Shown here in pieces: positions 1 to 11,842 of a DNA stretch of 64,000 bases. The notes below the pieces were generated by a model that saw only the letters and a list, made by a program, of their open reading frames with translations, was not told the origin of the DNA and did no database searches. Positions within the stretch are counted from its first letter, which is position 1. The number at the start of each line of letters is the position of its first letter. The position numbers were made by a program, and so were the translations under genes. Origin of the DNA: Liolophura sinensis (Eukaryota > Mollusca > Polyplacophora > Chitonida > Chitonidae); NCBI RefSeq assembly GCF_032854445.1, contig NC_088296.1, positions 870,001 through 934,000 on the forward strand, read 5' to 3'.

Positions 1-1572
1 CATCGAAGACACAAACACAAAATGGAGAAGGCACACAGTTGTGTGTGTGCAAAACACACGATACACTGTGTTAAGGAAACAAACCGATATGAGAAGTAAT
101 ACAGCAGGGTGCGCCAAGAAAATGAACAGTATTCAGAGAGAAACGAAAGTGAGAAGAGTTTACAAAAAGTAAAAATGGTATGAGGTGTACGATAGGGTGT
201 GAACAAAACACAGACTGATATCAGGTTTACAGTAGAGTGTGGGCAAAAGACACAGGGTAATGCAAGGTGTACAGTGGGGTGTACACAGAACACAGGCACT
301 AATGTGAGGCATGCATTGGGGTGTGCACAAAACATAAACTTATGTCTAGCATCCATTGAGGTGCCCACAGCAGATACAAACTAAGGTCAGACATGTATTA
401 GGGTGTTCACAAAAGATACAAACTAAGGTCAAGCATGTATTAGGGTGTTCACAAAAGATACAAACTAATGTGAGGCATGTATTAGGGTGTTCACAAAAGA
501 TACAAACTAAAGTCAGGCATGTATTAGGGTGTTCACAAAAGATACAAACTAATGTGAGGCATGGAAAAGGGTGTGCACAAAAGATACAAACTAATGTGAG
601 GTGTGCAGTGGGGTGTACACAGAACACAGGCACTAATGTGAGGCATGCATTGGGGTGTTCACAAAAGATACAAACTAAGGTCAGGCATGTATTAGGGTGT
701 TCACAAAAGATACAAACTAAGGTCAGGCATGTATTAGGGTGTTCACAAAAGATACAAACTAAGGTCAGGCATGTATTAGGGTGTTCACGAAAGATACAAA
801 TCAAGGTCAGGCATGTATTAGGGTGTTCACAAAAGGTACAAACTAATGTGAGGCATGGAAAAGGGTGTGCACAAAAGATACAAACTAATGTGAGGCATGC
901 AAAAGGGTGTGCACAAAAGATACAAACTAATGTGAGGTATGCAGTAGGGTGTGCACAAAACACACGGGCTAGTGTGAGGTATACAGTAGAGTTTGCACAG
1001 AAGAGACAGGCTGATGTGAGGTATCCAGTTGGGTGCACCCAGAAGACACAGGCTCATGTGAGGTATAAAGCATGGTGTGCGCAGAAGACACAGACTAATG
1101 TGAGGTATGCAGTAGTACTGCTGTACTGCCCAGAAGACACAGACCAATGTGAGGTATACAGTAGTGTGTGCCCAGGAGACCCAAACTAATGTGAGGTATA
1201 CAGTAGTGCGTGCCCAGAAGACAGAAACTCATGTGAGGTATACAGTAGTGTGTGCCCAGAAGACACAAACTCATGTGAGGTATACAGTAGGATGTGCACA
1301 GAAGACACAGACTAATGTGGGGTATACAGTAGGGTGTGCACGAAAGACACAAAGTAATGTGAGGTATCCAATTGGGTGCGCACAAAAGACACAGGCTTAT
1401 GTGAGGTCGACAGTAGGGTGTGCCCAGAAGACACACACTAAATTGAGGTATATAGTAGAGTGTGCACAAAAGACACAAAGTAATGTGAGGTATACAGTAG
1501 GGTCTGCCCAGAAGGCACAAACTAATGTAAGGTAAACAGTAGGGTGTGTACAGAGGATACCAAACTAATGTG
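1..1572. repeat. 42-bp minisatellite array
   Basis: About 37 head-to-tail units with a 42-bp period. The core is AGGGTGTTCACAAAAGATAC followed by AAACTAAGGTCAGGCATGTATT. Units are near-identical between about 390 and 960 and diverge toward both ends, where AGAAGACACAGACTAATGTG variants dominate. Because 42 is a multiple of 3, long frames stay open on both strands with a 14-residue repeat; the cysteine-rich peptides they would give have no recognisable domain. The array reaches the left window edge, so its true start is unknown. Confidence 0.93.
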
Positions 1573-2040
1573 AAACATTGGTACTTGTAAAGTGCACTTT
1601 GAGCTCAACAATCAAAAGGCATTCAGTAGGCCATCCTAAGAAATGTAAAGCCAATGGTGATACTCCGCTAAATTACTTCAATAAACACTGTTCTTTAACT
1701 ATGCAATACTACTTTTATTCCGGACTATACAAGACAAATTTCACCACGATGTCAACACGTGCTCGCTTGAGCTATCGTCTGACTCTCCTGCTTCCGGAGG
1801 TATATAACAGTCTCGCTTCACAGGAAGTAGTATGACGTAGTATAAACAAAGTGTCCGACAATGAAACTGGACAGGATTCACAATGTAAGCTATATACAGC
1901 ATGGATGGCTAAAAATAAATTTTAAAAAATGTAGTGTATACAGCAGTTTGGTTTTATCAAAAAAAAAGGGAAGTACATTGTAGAATTATTTATCAGCAGC
2001 TGTACAGTTAAAAGAGGACAGAGGGTAGTGACTCTCAGTG
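1573..2040. other. Spacer, no gene seen
   Basis: Non-repetitive sequence between two arrays. One 85-codon frame at 1578-1835 shows no domain, splice-site support or codon pattern that I recognise. An A-rich run lies near 1960. Confidence 0.5.
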
Positions 2041-2910
2041 CCTACCTGATATTTACCCTTTGTATAAAAATCAACAGAAGTAAGTAAGGGGTAAAGTTAG
2101 AACAGGACAGATAGTAGTGTACCCCTCGTCCCACGCTGTGTACTGTATGTGTACAAATTAGAAGGTGTAATGTTAGATCAGAACCGGTGTGTGTATTCTT
2201 TAGTGCTTGGGTGATATTTACCTCAGGTATACAAATCAACAGGAGCACTGTTAGAGCAGGACAGATAGTAGTGTACCCCTCGTTGTCCCACGCTGTGTAC
2301 CGTATGTGTACAAATTAGAAGGTGTAATGTTAGATCAGGACCGGTTTGTAAGTATTATTTAGTGCCTGGGTGATATTTACTTCAGGTATACAAATCAGCA
2401 GAAGCACTGTTAGAGCAGGACAGATAGTAGTGTATCCCTCGTTGTCCCACGCTGTGTACTTTATGTGTACAAATTAGAAGGTGTAATGTTAGATCAGGAC
2501 CGGTTTGTGTGTATTCTTTAGTGCCTGGGTGATATTTACCTCAGGTATACAAATCAGCAGGAGCACTGTTAGAGCAGGACAGATAGTAGTGTACCCCTCG
2601 TTGTCCCACGCTGTGTACTGTATGTGTACAAATTAGCAGGTGTAATGTTAGATCAGGACCGGTTTGTGTGTATTCTTTAGTGCCTGGGTGATATTTACCT
2701 CAGGTATACAAATCAGCAGGAGCACTGTTAGAGCAGGACAGATAGTAGTGTACCCCTCGTTGTCCCACGCTGTGTACTGTATGTGTACAAATTAGAAGGT
2801 GTAATGTTAGATCAGGACCGGTGTGTGTGTATTCTTTAGTGCCTGGGTGATATTAACCCCAGGTATACAAATCAGCAGGAGCACTGTTAGAGCAGGACAG
2901 ATAGTAGTTT
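2041..2910. repeat. 159-bp tandem array (dimer of ~80 bp)
   Basis: About 5.5 units. The marker TTAGAGCAGGACAGATAGTA recurs at 2251, 2410, 2569, 2728 and 2887, always 159 bp apart. Each unit holds two related halves: one with TATACAAATCAGCAGGAGCA then TTAGAGCAGGA, the other with GTGTACAAATTAGAAGGTG then TTAGATCAGGA. The 159-bp repeat is therefore a dimer of an older ~80-bp unit, the same family as the array that follows. Confidence 0.92.
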
Positions 2911-4600
2911 ATCCTTTGGTGTCTGGGTGATATTTACCTCGTGTCTGAAATCAAGAAGTGCCATGTTAGAACAGAACACATGGCAAGGTACCACTCAGTG
3001 TCTGAGTAATACTGACCTGGTGTACAAATCAGCAGGTGTATACTGTTAGATCAGTACAAATGAAAGTGTACCCGCCAGAGTCTGGGTGATATTTACCTCA
3101 TGTAGAAATCAACAAGTTTACTGCCAGAGCAGGACAGATGGCAATGTACTCCTCAGTGTCTGGGTGATAATTATCCCATGTGTACAAATCAACAGGTGTA
3201 TTCTGTTAGAGCAGGACAGATAACATATTATACCCCTGAATGTCTGAGTAATATTTACCCCATGTGTACAAATCAACAGGTGTATTCTGTTAGAGCAGGA
3301 CAGATAACATATTATACCCCTGAATGTCTGAGGGATATTTACCTCATGTGTACAAATCAACAGGTGTATTCTGTTAGAGCAGGACAGATAACATATTATA
3401 CCCCTGAATGTCTGAGTAATATTTACCCCATGTGTACAAATCAACAGGTGTATTCTGTTAGAGCAGGACAGATAACATATTATACCCCTGAATGTCTGAG
3501 GGATATTTACCTCATGTGTACAAATCAACAGGTGTATTCTGTTAGAGCAGGACAGATAACATATTATACCCCTGAATGTCTGAGGGATATTTACCCCATG
3601 TGTACAAATCAACAGGTGTATTCTGTTAGAGCAGAACAGATAACATATTGTACCCCTGAATGTCTTGAGTAATATTTACCCCATGTGTACAAATCAACAG
3701 GTGTATTCTGTTAGAGCAGGACAGATAACATATTATACCCCTGAATGTCTGAGGGATATTTACCTCATGTGTACAAATCAACAGGTGTATTCTGTTAGAG
3801 CAGGACAGATAACATATTATACCCCTGAATGTCTGAGTAATATTTACCCCATGTGTACAAATCAACAGGTGTATTCTGTTAGAGCAGGACAGATAACATA
3901 TTATACCCCTGAATGTCTGAGTGATATTTACCTCATGTGTACAAATCAACAGGTGTATTCTGTTAGAGCAGGACAGATAACATATTATACCCCTGAATGT
4001 CTGAGGGATATTTACCCCATGTGTACAAATCAACAGGTGTATTCTGTTAGAGCAGGACAGATAACATATTATACCCCTGAATGTCTGAGTGATATTTACC
4101 TCATGTGTACAAATCAACAGGTGTACTGTTAGGACAGAACAGATAACATATTGTACCACTGAGTGTCTGAGTGATAATTACCTCGTGTACAAATCAGCAG
4201 GTGTAGTGTTAGGACAGAACAGATAAAATATTGTACCACTGAGTGTCTGAGTGATATTTACTTCATGTGTACAAATCAGTAGGTGTAGTGTTAGGACAGA
4301 ACAGATAACATATTGTACCACTGAGTGTCTGAGTGATATTTACCTCGTGTGTACAAATCAACAGGTGTAGTGTTAGGACAGAACAGATAACATATTGTAC
4401 CACTGAGTGTCTGAGTGATAATTACCTCATGTGTACAAATCAACAGGTGTAGTGTTAGGACAGAACAGATAACATATTGTACCACTGAGTGTCTGAGTGA
4501 TAATTACCTCATGTGTACAAATCAGCAGGTGTACTGTTAAGACAGAACAGATAACATATTGTAGACTATCCTTTAGTGTCCAGACCTGTGATATTTAACA
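2911..4600. repeat. 80-84-bp tandem array
   Basis: About 20 units. Between 3170 and 4130 the period is exactly 84 bp with a few alternating variants (GAGTAATATTTACCCCATG versus GAGGGATATTTACCTCATG). From 4130 to 4600 the units are about 80-81 bp and carry GTTAGGACAGAACAGATAAC. It is the same family as the 159-bp array to its left. The 28-codon open frames on both strands follow from the 84-bp period. Confidence 0.92.
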
Positions 4601-5445
4601 TATAACTGACAACAGAATATATGACAACTCTCTGGAGTATTAATGAAAGAAGCACCCAAGTGAAAACTCATCATTATTTGCTAGATTCAAATATAGTCAA
4701 ACACTTATTTCAAAGTGAAAAGAAATCTTAACTGTTTCATTATTGATAATAAAGGGTAGAGATTCCAGGTATACGCACCTATACATTAGTAATTGTTTAT
4801 CTACATGTTTTCCCTCACTTAATATAAGTTTGTTTTGTAATACTTAAATATATTAACTCTCTTTTAAGAAATTTATTAAAGAAAATTGAATCCAAAAGGT
4901 CTCTACTACCAATAATTCTGATGGAATAAATAGTCTTTGGGGTATTGTGGCAAAGAAAGTCACTTGGTAGTTATGTGCGGCGAGTTATCTCCCTTACTAG
5001 ACGGACAGCTTCGGTAGCATGATACTCCACGAATGACAACAGGCCCACTACAGCTTCATAGAGAATTGTGTGTTCAAATATGTTATAACTGACAACTAAA
5101 ATCAAGTGTTGGATAGAGGAAGGTATTGTTCTTGTTGTAGGTGATAAGTTTCAAACAAATTAGAGTGCTAAAAGTCTGCATTTTAACCCAGTACTTAGCC
5201 TAATCCGTACCTGTCATTTAGTGATGGATCCAGTTCTTGTCAAAGCTCAACTTTTTTACACTGGCTGAAAATGACAGAGATCTGTGTATAAATTACATTC
5301 GTGTCAGAAATATGTGTCATTGTATTTCAAGAGATTGTGTTGAGCTAGTAAAACCACGGTATGTGTACAGGTATTTACACCTCAGTTTTACAGCGTGTGT
5401 TTATGGTTTGCTGTTGTTTATGCTGCTTCTGTTGTGTTTTTGCAG
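4601..5445. other. Upstream flank or intron of the SPRY gene
   Basis: AT-rich sequence with no coding exon I can support. It ends in a good 3' splice site at 5431-5445 (T-rich tract then TTTTTGCAG), so at least its right part should be intron of the SPRY gene. Confidence 0.5.
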
Positions 5446-6020
5446 AGCCGACGCTGAGATTCAAAGAGACAGACGACAGTGAGCTGAGAATCACTGACTG
5501 CGGCTGTGTGGTAAAGGGTGAGGACTTGTCCTGGATGTGGGAGTGGAGGAGAGCTGTGACAGGCGGGCGTTACCAGACGGGCAGGTACTACTGGGAGGTA
5601 CACATCACCTATTCACATGACTGTTACTGTGGTGTAGGAGTGACACAGGAGAGCTGTGATGTGAGGGGGAGGACAGACCCTGGCCGTAACACCTGGTACA
5701 TTGAGATGGAGTACCGTGGTGATGAGGTCTGGTGTTATAGTCACAGTGGTGGTGAGGTCAAACCTGGCTATCGACAGTACAGATCTTACACACGACCTCA
5801 TCACCTGGGTGTGTACCTGGACTGTGATGACCAAACACTGACAGTCCTGGACTGTGACAACAACCAGGTAATGTGCACTGACAGTGATGTTATCGTCACA
5901 GAGCCTCTCGTGCCATGGGTTGGGTTTTGTGTCTGGTCTGGATCTGTGTCTGCTCGTCTGGTAACGGGTGACTCTGTGACTCTGCCTCAAGTTCTCTGTG
6001 ATATGATAAGCACTTCCTGA
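5446..6020 (+). CDS. SPRY/B30.2 domain protein, 3' terminal coding exon
   Basis: This exon encodes about 190 residues ending at TGA 6018-6020. The 5' boundary is set by a T-rich tract and TTTTTGCAG just before 5446; the first codon is split (phase 1), so earlier exons must exist, but none was found in the window. The protein is a SPRY domain: GRYYWEVHI about 45 residues into the exon (the usual GxxYWEV strand), CGVGV, NTWYIEM, LGVYLDCDDQTLTV (the LGVYLD..xxLxV hairpin), then EPLVPWVGF near the end. SPRY domains are protein-interaction modules found at the C-terminus of TRIM ubiquitin ligases and in many other proteins. Which N-terminal architecture goes with this one cannot be told here. In-frame ATGs lie upstream at 5361 and beyond, but that stretch is hydrophobic low-complexity intron-like sequence, so I do not extend the exon. 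Domain call is firm; gene identity is open. Confidence 0.85.
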
Positions 6021-6438
6021 CCATCGGGTAATTATTCATTACATCTTTTCCATCATATTATAATTTGTTGAAATAGACTTTAATTAGTTTTTTTTTTAAA
6101 CAAACTGACCAGTTGGCACATAGATATTTTAGTCAGCGTCAACAGTGTGGCTAATTCATTATGTATAGCTTCTTCTGCAAAGTGGTGAGAGATCTGTTAC
6201 AAGCTTATAGCGTCTGTCTGACTTGTCCTGAACATCAGTGTCAGTTTTCTTCCAGACAAAATACATGTAGATAATGGCTGGGTAGTTTTATTTTTAGTAA
6301 TGGAGACTTGTAAATCAGCATAATCAGGATTGTCACTGAGCAAAAGGGACCACAGCTTATACTTGACAATACATATTGTCAACATGGTACTTGTAGTAAT
6401 TTTTGTTGTGTTATGTAACTTTAATTCCTAAGAAAAAT

Positions 6439-6444
6439 AATAAA
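6439..6444 (+). promoter_or_regulatory. Possible poly(A) signal of the SPRY gene
   Basis: AATAAA lies 419 bases after the SPRY stop codon. A second AATAAA is at 6748-6753. Either could serve; no cleavage-site evidence is visible. Confidence 0.35.
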
Positions 6445-6494
6445 TGAGAGAAATATCCCTTACCTTTTTAGGTTAGACGAGAGCATTGATTGTC

Positions 6495-6620
6495 CTTAGT
6501 AATTATGTAGTAAATCTTCAACCTGAAAAATATATGTAGGCCTACCCTTATTTTCGCGTAGTACCTTGTCATACCTCCACATCCAGCTTGCACTTTTGTC
6601 TACAACATTCTCAGCTATTT
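6495..6620 (+). repeat. Dispersed repeat, copy 1
   Basis: Diverged direct repeat of 7789-7915. Shared blocks include TTATGTAGTAAAT, TTCAACCT, AAAAATATATG, GTACC and GCATTTTGC/GCACTTTTG-like ends. It is non-coding and of unknown family. Confidence 0.5.
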
Positions 6621-7626
6621 TTTTTTTTTTTAGCTGAAGTGGCTGAAAGTGAAGTCATAACATTTTCTTACCTTGGTAACCTCTACAGAGGTGGGTAATA
6701 ACACTGGTTTTAACACTGGGGAAAGGTTTTCAGTTCTATCCAAAACAAATAAAATTCTGATGTATTTTATTTATACATGTTAGATACAAAGTAGCATATC
6801 AGAAATTTATAGTTTACCCACAACTTAAATGCCTCTGTCAGTTTTATCCTATGAGTCCTCCAACTTCAGTTGGGAGGCAAATCTTGGACCCATTTTCCTG
6901 AACTGCGCATGTGTAACCTATAAAATTTTTTGCTAGTAATATCTTTATATGAATTTTGCACCAAGACCAAAATTTTACATGGCTAATGGCAAATTTCAGG
7001 GCTGTCTATAGTAGCCCATCTGGTTTGATACTCAACATTTAAGTGTCTGGGATAGAATGTTTTGTGGAGAACGGGGTTCAAATTTCTTTCAGTTAAAAAG
7101 AAAATCTGCAGAAATAAACATTTGCCCTGTATTTTCTTAAAATGTAACACTTGTTGTCCTTAGAGGCTAAAATTTTACCATTTCTCTCCCCAGCTGCGCA
7201 AAAGTTATGAAAGAATTGCTAACCCTATCCCCACTTGTACCTGTAGAAAAGAATTAAAAACACAACAAATTTTTATTATTATTGCTGCACAGACAGCACA
7301 TTTAATTAAATTTCATCAAAGATAAGAAGCAGAGCAACTTTCAGACCTATTTTTAAACACAGCGTTAGCTTATTTAATGTTGTAAAGTCACTTTGCATAG
7401 AACGAAATTGCACTACATAATTGAGCATCGCTATACTAAGTGTCATACACGTATGTAGGTGTTTCAGAATATGTGATAAAAAACTTGCTATGTCTAAATA
7501 TATACATCCTGAAATAGTTCTGGTCAAATAAATGAAATCTTACACTCACCTGTGATAGTGAAATTTGGAAATACAAGCCTTATAAGTGTGAGCTGGAAAT
7601 TTTGTTAAAAAAACAAAGCAGTGGGC
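6621..7626. other. No gene seen
   Basis: AT-rich sequence without a supported exon. Short frames on both strands are interrupted and resemble no family. Confidence 0.5.
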
Positions 7627-7647
7627 GGGTGGGGGGGGGGGGGGGGG
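7627..7647 (+). repeat. Poly-G tract
   Basis: A run of 17 G preceded by GGGT inside a G-rich stretch starting at 7621. It could form a G-quadruplex when single stranded. Confidence 0.9.
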
Positions 7648-7788
7648 CGGAGAGTAGACAGAGTTGAGCTTTTAATGATTGGGGATAACCCATGGTAAAT
7701 ACACAAGAAGTAGTCCAGTAAAGACACTCACAACTTCAGTTATCACAAGGTGATCAGGCAAAAAAATTGGGGTTTTTTTTATTTTTTC

Positions 7789-7915
7789 CTTACTATTTAT
7801 GTAGTAAATTTGTCAAATTCAACCTCAAAAATATATGCCCCCTATTAAACTTTCATGTGGTACCATGCCATACCTGTAGGCTTACATGCATTTTGCATTT
7901 TTTTGCCTTTAACCT
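7789..7915 (+). repeat. Dispersed repeat, copy 2
   Basis: Partner of 6495-6620 in the same orientation about 1.3 kb away; similarity is clear but diverged. Confidence 0.5.
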
Positions 7916-8543
7916 GAGTGTAACATTTAGCACACTGTTTTAACTTTTATTTTGATAGAAAACAATCCCAAAGCACCTAGCGAATGATATATATATATGT
8001 ATATGTAAGAGGCTGCTGGCTGCATGATCAAAATTTAGTGCTCTGTATCCATGCTCTGTGATTGGTCAGTATTTGCACACTGGATGTGGATAGTATGAGA
8101 CAAAGCTTATAAATATTTAGTAAAGATTATTTTTGGACAAAAAACATTTGTAATTTTGTAGTCACCATCTTGTTTAAAGTAAAATGTCTGAATCTGATCT
8201 ATTATTTTTAAACTTTCAAAAAGTGGCTGAGGTTTACCTCATGTACATGATCACTTAATTATATAACAAAACTTTCAAATTTCTAAGGTGTTCCTGAAGG
8301 ACATCATTCATTTTTTTTAAGCTTTCAAGTTTCCAAGGTGTACCTTAGGCCACATTTTGTAACATGTCTAAGTGTTGATTTCTTTCAAAGTTGCTAAGGT
8401 GTATTTGAGATATATTGTCTCATATTCAAATGCTGCTCTGTGTTCTTTAGGTATATCTGAGGTATAGGAATATGGTTGATGTGTACTTGAGGTGCAGTCC
8501 ACATCAGATAATATAGATGGGGTGCACACCTCATCCATACCTC

Positions 8544-8886
8544 GGCCTTCCGGATAGCACAGTTGGTAGAGCGTTTGTATCAAGAGGGGTAGATCCAGGG
8601 TCAATCCTGGTCGGGTCACACCTAAGAACTTGTCGTGACTTCCTCGCCTGGCGTCCAGCATTATGGGGAAGTGCAACGACTGGTTTATCGTATCAGTATA
8701 ATAGCTCGGGTGGGCGGCTTACTTACCTTTGGTAAGTCGTCTCAGTGAGGCAGCATTAAATAAAAGAGCAGTGGAAATCCGTCCTGCAACAAAGAGGCAC
8801 TTTACATGCATTCTAAGGACTCCTTCGTCCTTAGTGAAAATTGCTAAGTACGACGTTAAACCCCAATCACTCACTCACTCACTCAC
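8544..8886 (+). mobile_element. tRNA-derived SINE, family A, full length
   Basis: A 343-bp element. The head carries a tRNA-like A box (GGATAGCACAGTTGGTAGAG) and B box (GGGTCAATCCTGG), which act as an internal RNA polymerase III promoter in such elements. The body contains GGCGGCTTACTTACC and GTCGTCTCAGTGAGGCAGCA, and the 3' end is TACGACGTTAAACCCCAATC followed by a (CACT)n tail. It is flanked by a 13-bp target site duplication with one mismatch (8531-8543 and 8887-8899, TCATC[C/T]ATACCTC). The insertion split a degenerate stretch rich in AGGTGTACCTGAGG words (8215-8530 and 8900-8960). Confidence 0.88.
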
Positions 8887-9149
8887 TCATCTATACCTCA
8901 GACTAAGGTGTACCTGAGGCATACACCCCATATACACCTCATTTATACCTAAGGGATATAACCTGTGCGCTTTCATTAAAGTTACCTTTTTTAGCCTAAT
9001 CCAACAGACCCTCCGATAAAGAGCCCTGCTTCAATTTTTTTATTTTTATTTTAATAGTTGTTTGTTAAGACAAAATACGAAAAAAAATCTCTATCGACCG
9101 ATCGTATTTTTTTCTGGTAAAGTAGGGTTAATCCCATGTCCAACACAGC

Positions 9150-9352
9150 ATTTTTGGTTAGCGTGCCAGCATGGCGCAGTGATCCAGGAATCTCTCACCA
9201 ATGCTATCGCTGTAAGTTCAAGACCAGCTCATGCTGGCTTCCTCTCCGGCTGTACGTGGTCATGTGTTTCTCTCAGCTCTGCCCGGTTTCCGCCCACCAT
9301 AATGCTTGCAGCTGTCATATATGTGAGTACGGCGTAAAACAAATAACTCAAA
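9150..9352 (+). mobile_element. SINE family B, internally deleted
   Basis: Head with TTGGTTAGCGTGCCAGC (A box) and GTAAGTTCAAGACCAGC (B box), then CATGCTGGCTTCCTCTCCGG, CCACCATAATGCTTGCAGC and a GAGTACGGCGTAAAAC end. The central block present in the copy at 45790-46046 is missing. Confidence 0.75.
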
Positions 9353-10079
9353 TCTCGATATCATTGTTTCCAGTATGTTGGCTTTTTTATTTTACTTTGT
9401 TTGTTAAAACTTCGCCTGATATGAGTATAGCTGTTGCACCGACTTTCTTTGGTTTTCTTTTTCAAATTATGATGTAAATAATTTTTCATTCATCAGTTTT
9501 TGTTGTACATGTATTGAGCGGTAATTAGTGTATGTATTGTTGTTAAGCCGTTTTTCTTTGTGTTTTGTTTTTCAAATTTTGTAACCAATACTGTCCACAA
9601 TTTTTCTTTTGAAAACCTGATCAGTTTTGTTGTATAATTACTGAGCGTTGATTCTCTTTTATTGCATACGTGTGTGAATAACTACAACATGAGCTGTCTC
9701 CTTCTTATATTTAATTAATTTCATCCAGATCTTTAGACCGACACGTGTTTTAAGTAAATTGACATGTATAGTATACACCCTGGCGTTATATAATTGTAAG
9801 ACACTCATAGCCAGCTTGTGATGGCTCCTATCCCTATGCGTGCGCGACAGAATGGGTAGATAGTTCCATTTTAAGTTTAACCTCAAAGACCATCATTCGT
9901 CTCCAACTTGATGTGTAGCTCATGTATCCAAGCGCTTAATATGTTGCGATGTGTAACTTAGTGAGGGTGTTTTTGGTTCAAAGCCCCCATACATGTATGA
10001 TAAAACACAACAATGTGTCCATCTAAAATCAGCTGGAAAATCACCTAAAATTTCTGAACTTTGCAACTGTGAAAGTCTG
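9353..10079. other. No gene seen
   Basis: T-rich non-coding sequence; no exon, RNA gene or array supported. Confidence 0.45.
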
Positions 10080-10360
10080 GCTTGGAGTAATTCTAGACCA
10101 GTGACGTCTAGTATATTGCAATTACATTTTTTTTTACCTAATTGTCCTTAAACCATGATGGGTGGGGGTGGGGGGGGGGGGGGGGGTAAATTGCTACTAT
10201 TTACGCATTTACATGAACAGTTAGAATAAACCCTGCCTGAGTTAAGTTGATAAGAACCCGTATTTCGCCGGTTACGTGTGACGAATCAAACTGTTGTCGC
10301 TGCTCTGACTTTACTCTCTATGCTGTACGTCTTTAATTATATTGTGTCTGATTTACTTAA
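10080..10360 (+). repeat. Dispersed element C, copy 1
   Basis: Reverse-complement match to about 20770-21040 and, for its last part, direct match to about 30360-30430. Shared blocks include GACGTCTAGTATATTGCA, AAATTGCTACTATTTACGCA, TTCATG/CGTGAACAGTTAGAATAAA and CTCTCTATGCTGTACGTCTT. No coding capacity is seen; the class of the element is unknown. Confidence 0.6.
10170..10186 (+). repeat. Poly-G tract inside element C
   Basis: A run of 17 G. The equivalent place in the inverted copy near 20950 has only a short CCCC, so the run expanded after the copies separated. Confidence 0.85.
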
Positions 10361-10689
10361 CAAGCGGCGCCATCATTAGTACTGTAGCTATGGCAACCTG
10401 AGGTCAAGATTATGAGGTCATCTATTAGAGCATTACACCATTGCATCTGCTTGCTGTCATTTTTATGTCAGTTGTATTTGCCATTTTCTGTCCTTTGTGT
10501 TCCAACTTCTGAGAAATATGCTAAATAAAAATGAATGATTGTGTATTTTTGTAATTCTCGTTTGAATGGTTGAGTTAGTGGCAGTGAAATGTAGTAATAC
10601 ACACTTAAAGTCATGAACCGTTTGTATCATATTGTTACACATTTTTTTTTTTACGTATACCATTTCCATATTCAACATATTCAAGTTAC

Positions 10690-11400
10690 CTGATGGGTAT
10701 CTTATCAGTAGTGCTGGGTTTCCTCTCTTTCCAAGTTCTCACATTACCTGATATTTATATTCTCGGGAGAGCTGGTTTTCCTCTCTTCCTAATAGCGGGA
10801 CCAGACATTACCTGATGTGTATCTTCTCTTGAGATCTTGTTTTCATCTCTCTACTACCGGGTCTTCACATTAACTGATCCGTGACTTCTCAGGTGTGGTG
10901 GATTTCGTCTCTGTCTCACACCTTGTTTGCATATTACCTGATGTGTAACTTCTCGGGAGGGCTGGCTTTCCTCTCTCTAATACCGGGTCCTCACATTACC
11001 TGATGTGTAACTTCTCATGAAATATGTTTTCCTGTCTTTTTACATGTAATACCAGGTCTTCACATGTATATCTTTCAACGGGGTTTCCGTGTTGGGTTTC
11101 CTCTCTGGCTGACACCTTGTTCACACATTACATGGTACATGTACCCATCTTCTCTGCTGTGGTGCGTTTCCTCCCTGTCTGACACCTTGTTCACACATTA
11201 CATGGTACATGTACCCATCTTCTCTGCTGTGGTGCGTTTCCTCTCTGTCTGACACCTGGTCCAGTTGTTAGGGCTACCTGATTTGTATTCCCTCAGGCGT
11301 GGACCATTCCGTTTCTTTCTGATTCCGGGCCCACATGTTACATGAGCTGTATCTTCTCGGGTGTACTTTGTTTCTTCTCTGTCTAATTCCTGGTCCTCCT
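10690..11400 (+). repeat. Degenerate ~60-bp tandem array
   Basis: About 11 diverged units of ACATTACCTGATGTGTATCT-TCTCGGG-TTTCCTCTCT-TAATACCGGGTCC character. Two neighbouring units (11108-11177 and 11179-11248 approximately) are almost identical, showing a recent duplication in an otherwise old array. Confidence 0.7.
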
Positions 11401-11529
11401 GTCTGCTCTCTTGTGTTTACGTGGTTCAAATTTTAATTTAGGTTGCGAAAGAAGTCAGAGAGGATACTCTGTGAGATAGATGTGATCTCATATAGATTGT
11501 TGGCCTCCACGATGTGGTCGTGAATGTGG

Positions 11530-11655
11530 CATGCGGATGCTCGTGGGTTTCCCTCAGGCCCTGCCCTGTTTCCTCCCACCATAATGCTGGGCGGCCGCAA
11601 TATAGGTGAAACATTCTTGAGTGCGGCGTAAAACACCAACCAAATACATAAATGT
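11530..11655 (+). mobile_element. SINE family B, 3' part
   Basis: CGGATGCTCGTGGGTTTCCC, CCTCCCACCATAATGCTGG, TGAAACATTCTTGAGTGCGG and CGTAAAACACCAACCAAATA match the 3' half of the copy at 45790-46046. The tRNA-like head is missing. Confidence 0.75.
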
Positions 11656-11842
11656 AAAGAAGGCTCGTTATTAACTCTCCACGGGCGAGGTTCTAAAAGC
11701 ACCAAGGCTGAGCTTCAACCGCTTGTGATGGGCAGGATCCAACATTTTAACTCATCATTTCCTAGTGAAGTCATAAATGATAAACCCATAGTGCATGTAC
11801 TGCCTAACTCCCTATGTGTGGGGAAGTGATATGTTTAGTTAA

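Noticed and set aside
346-1520. Cysteine-rich repeat proteins
   Set aside because: Both-strand frames are by-products of the 42-bp array.
5237-5445. Upstream extension of the SPRY exon
   Set aside because: The stretch ends in a strong acceptor with a T-rich tract and has no recognisable domain, so it is most likely intron.
5418-5990. - strand frames opposite the SPRY exon
   Set aside because: They are antisense shadows; only the + strand shows SPRY motifs.
8544-8620. tRNA gene
   Set aside because: A and B boxes are present, but there is no proper cloverleaf or anticodon arm, and the sequence continues into a SINE body with target duplications.
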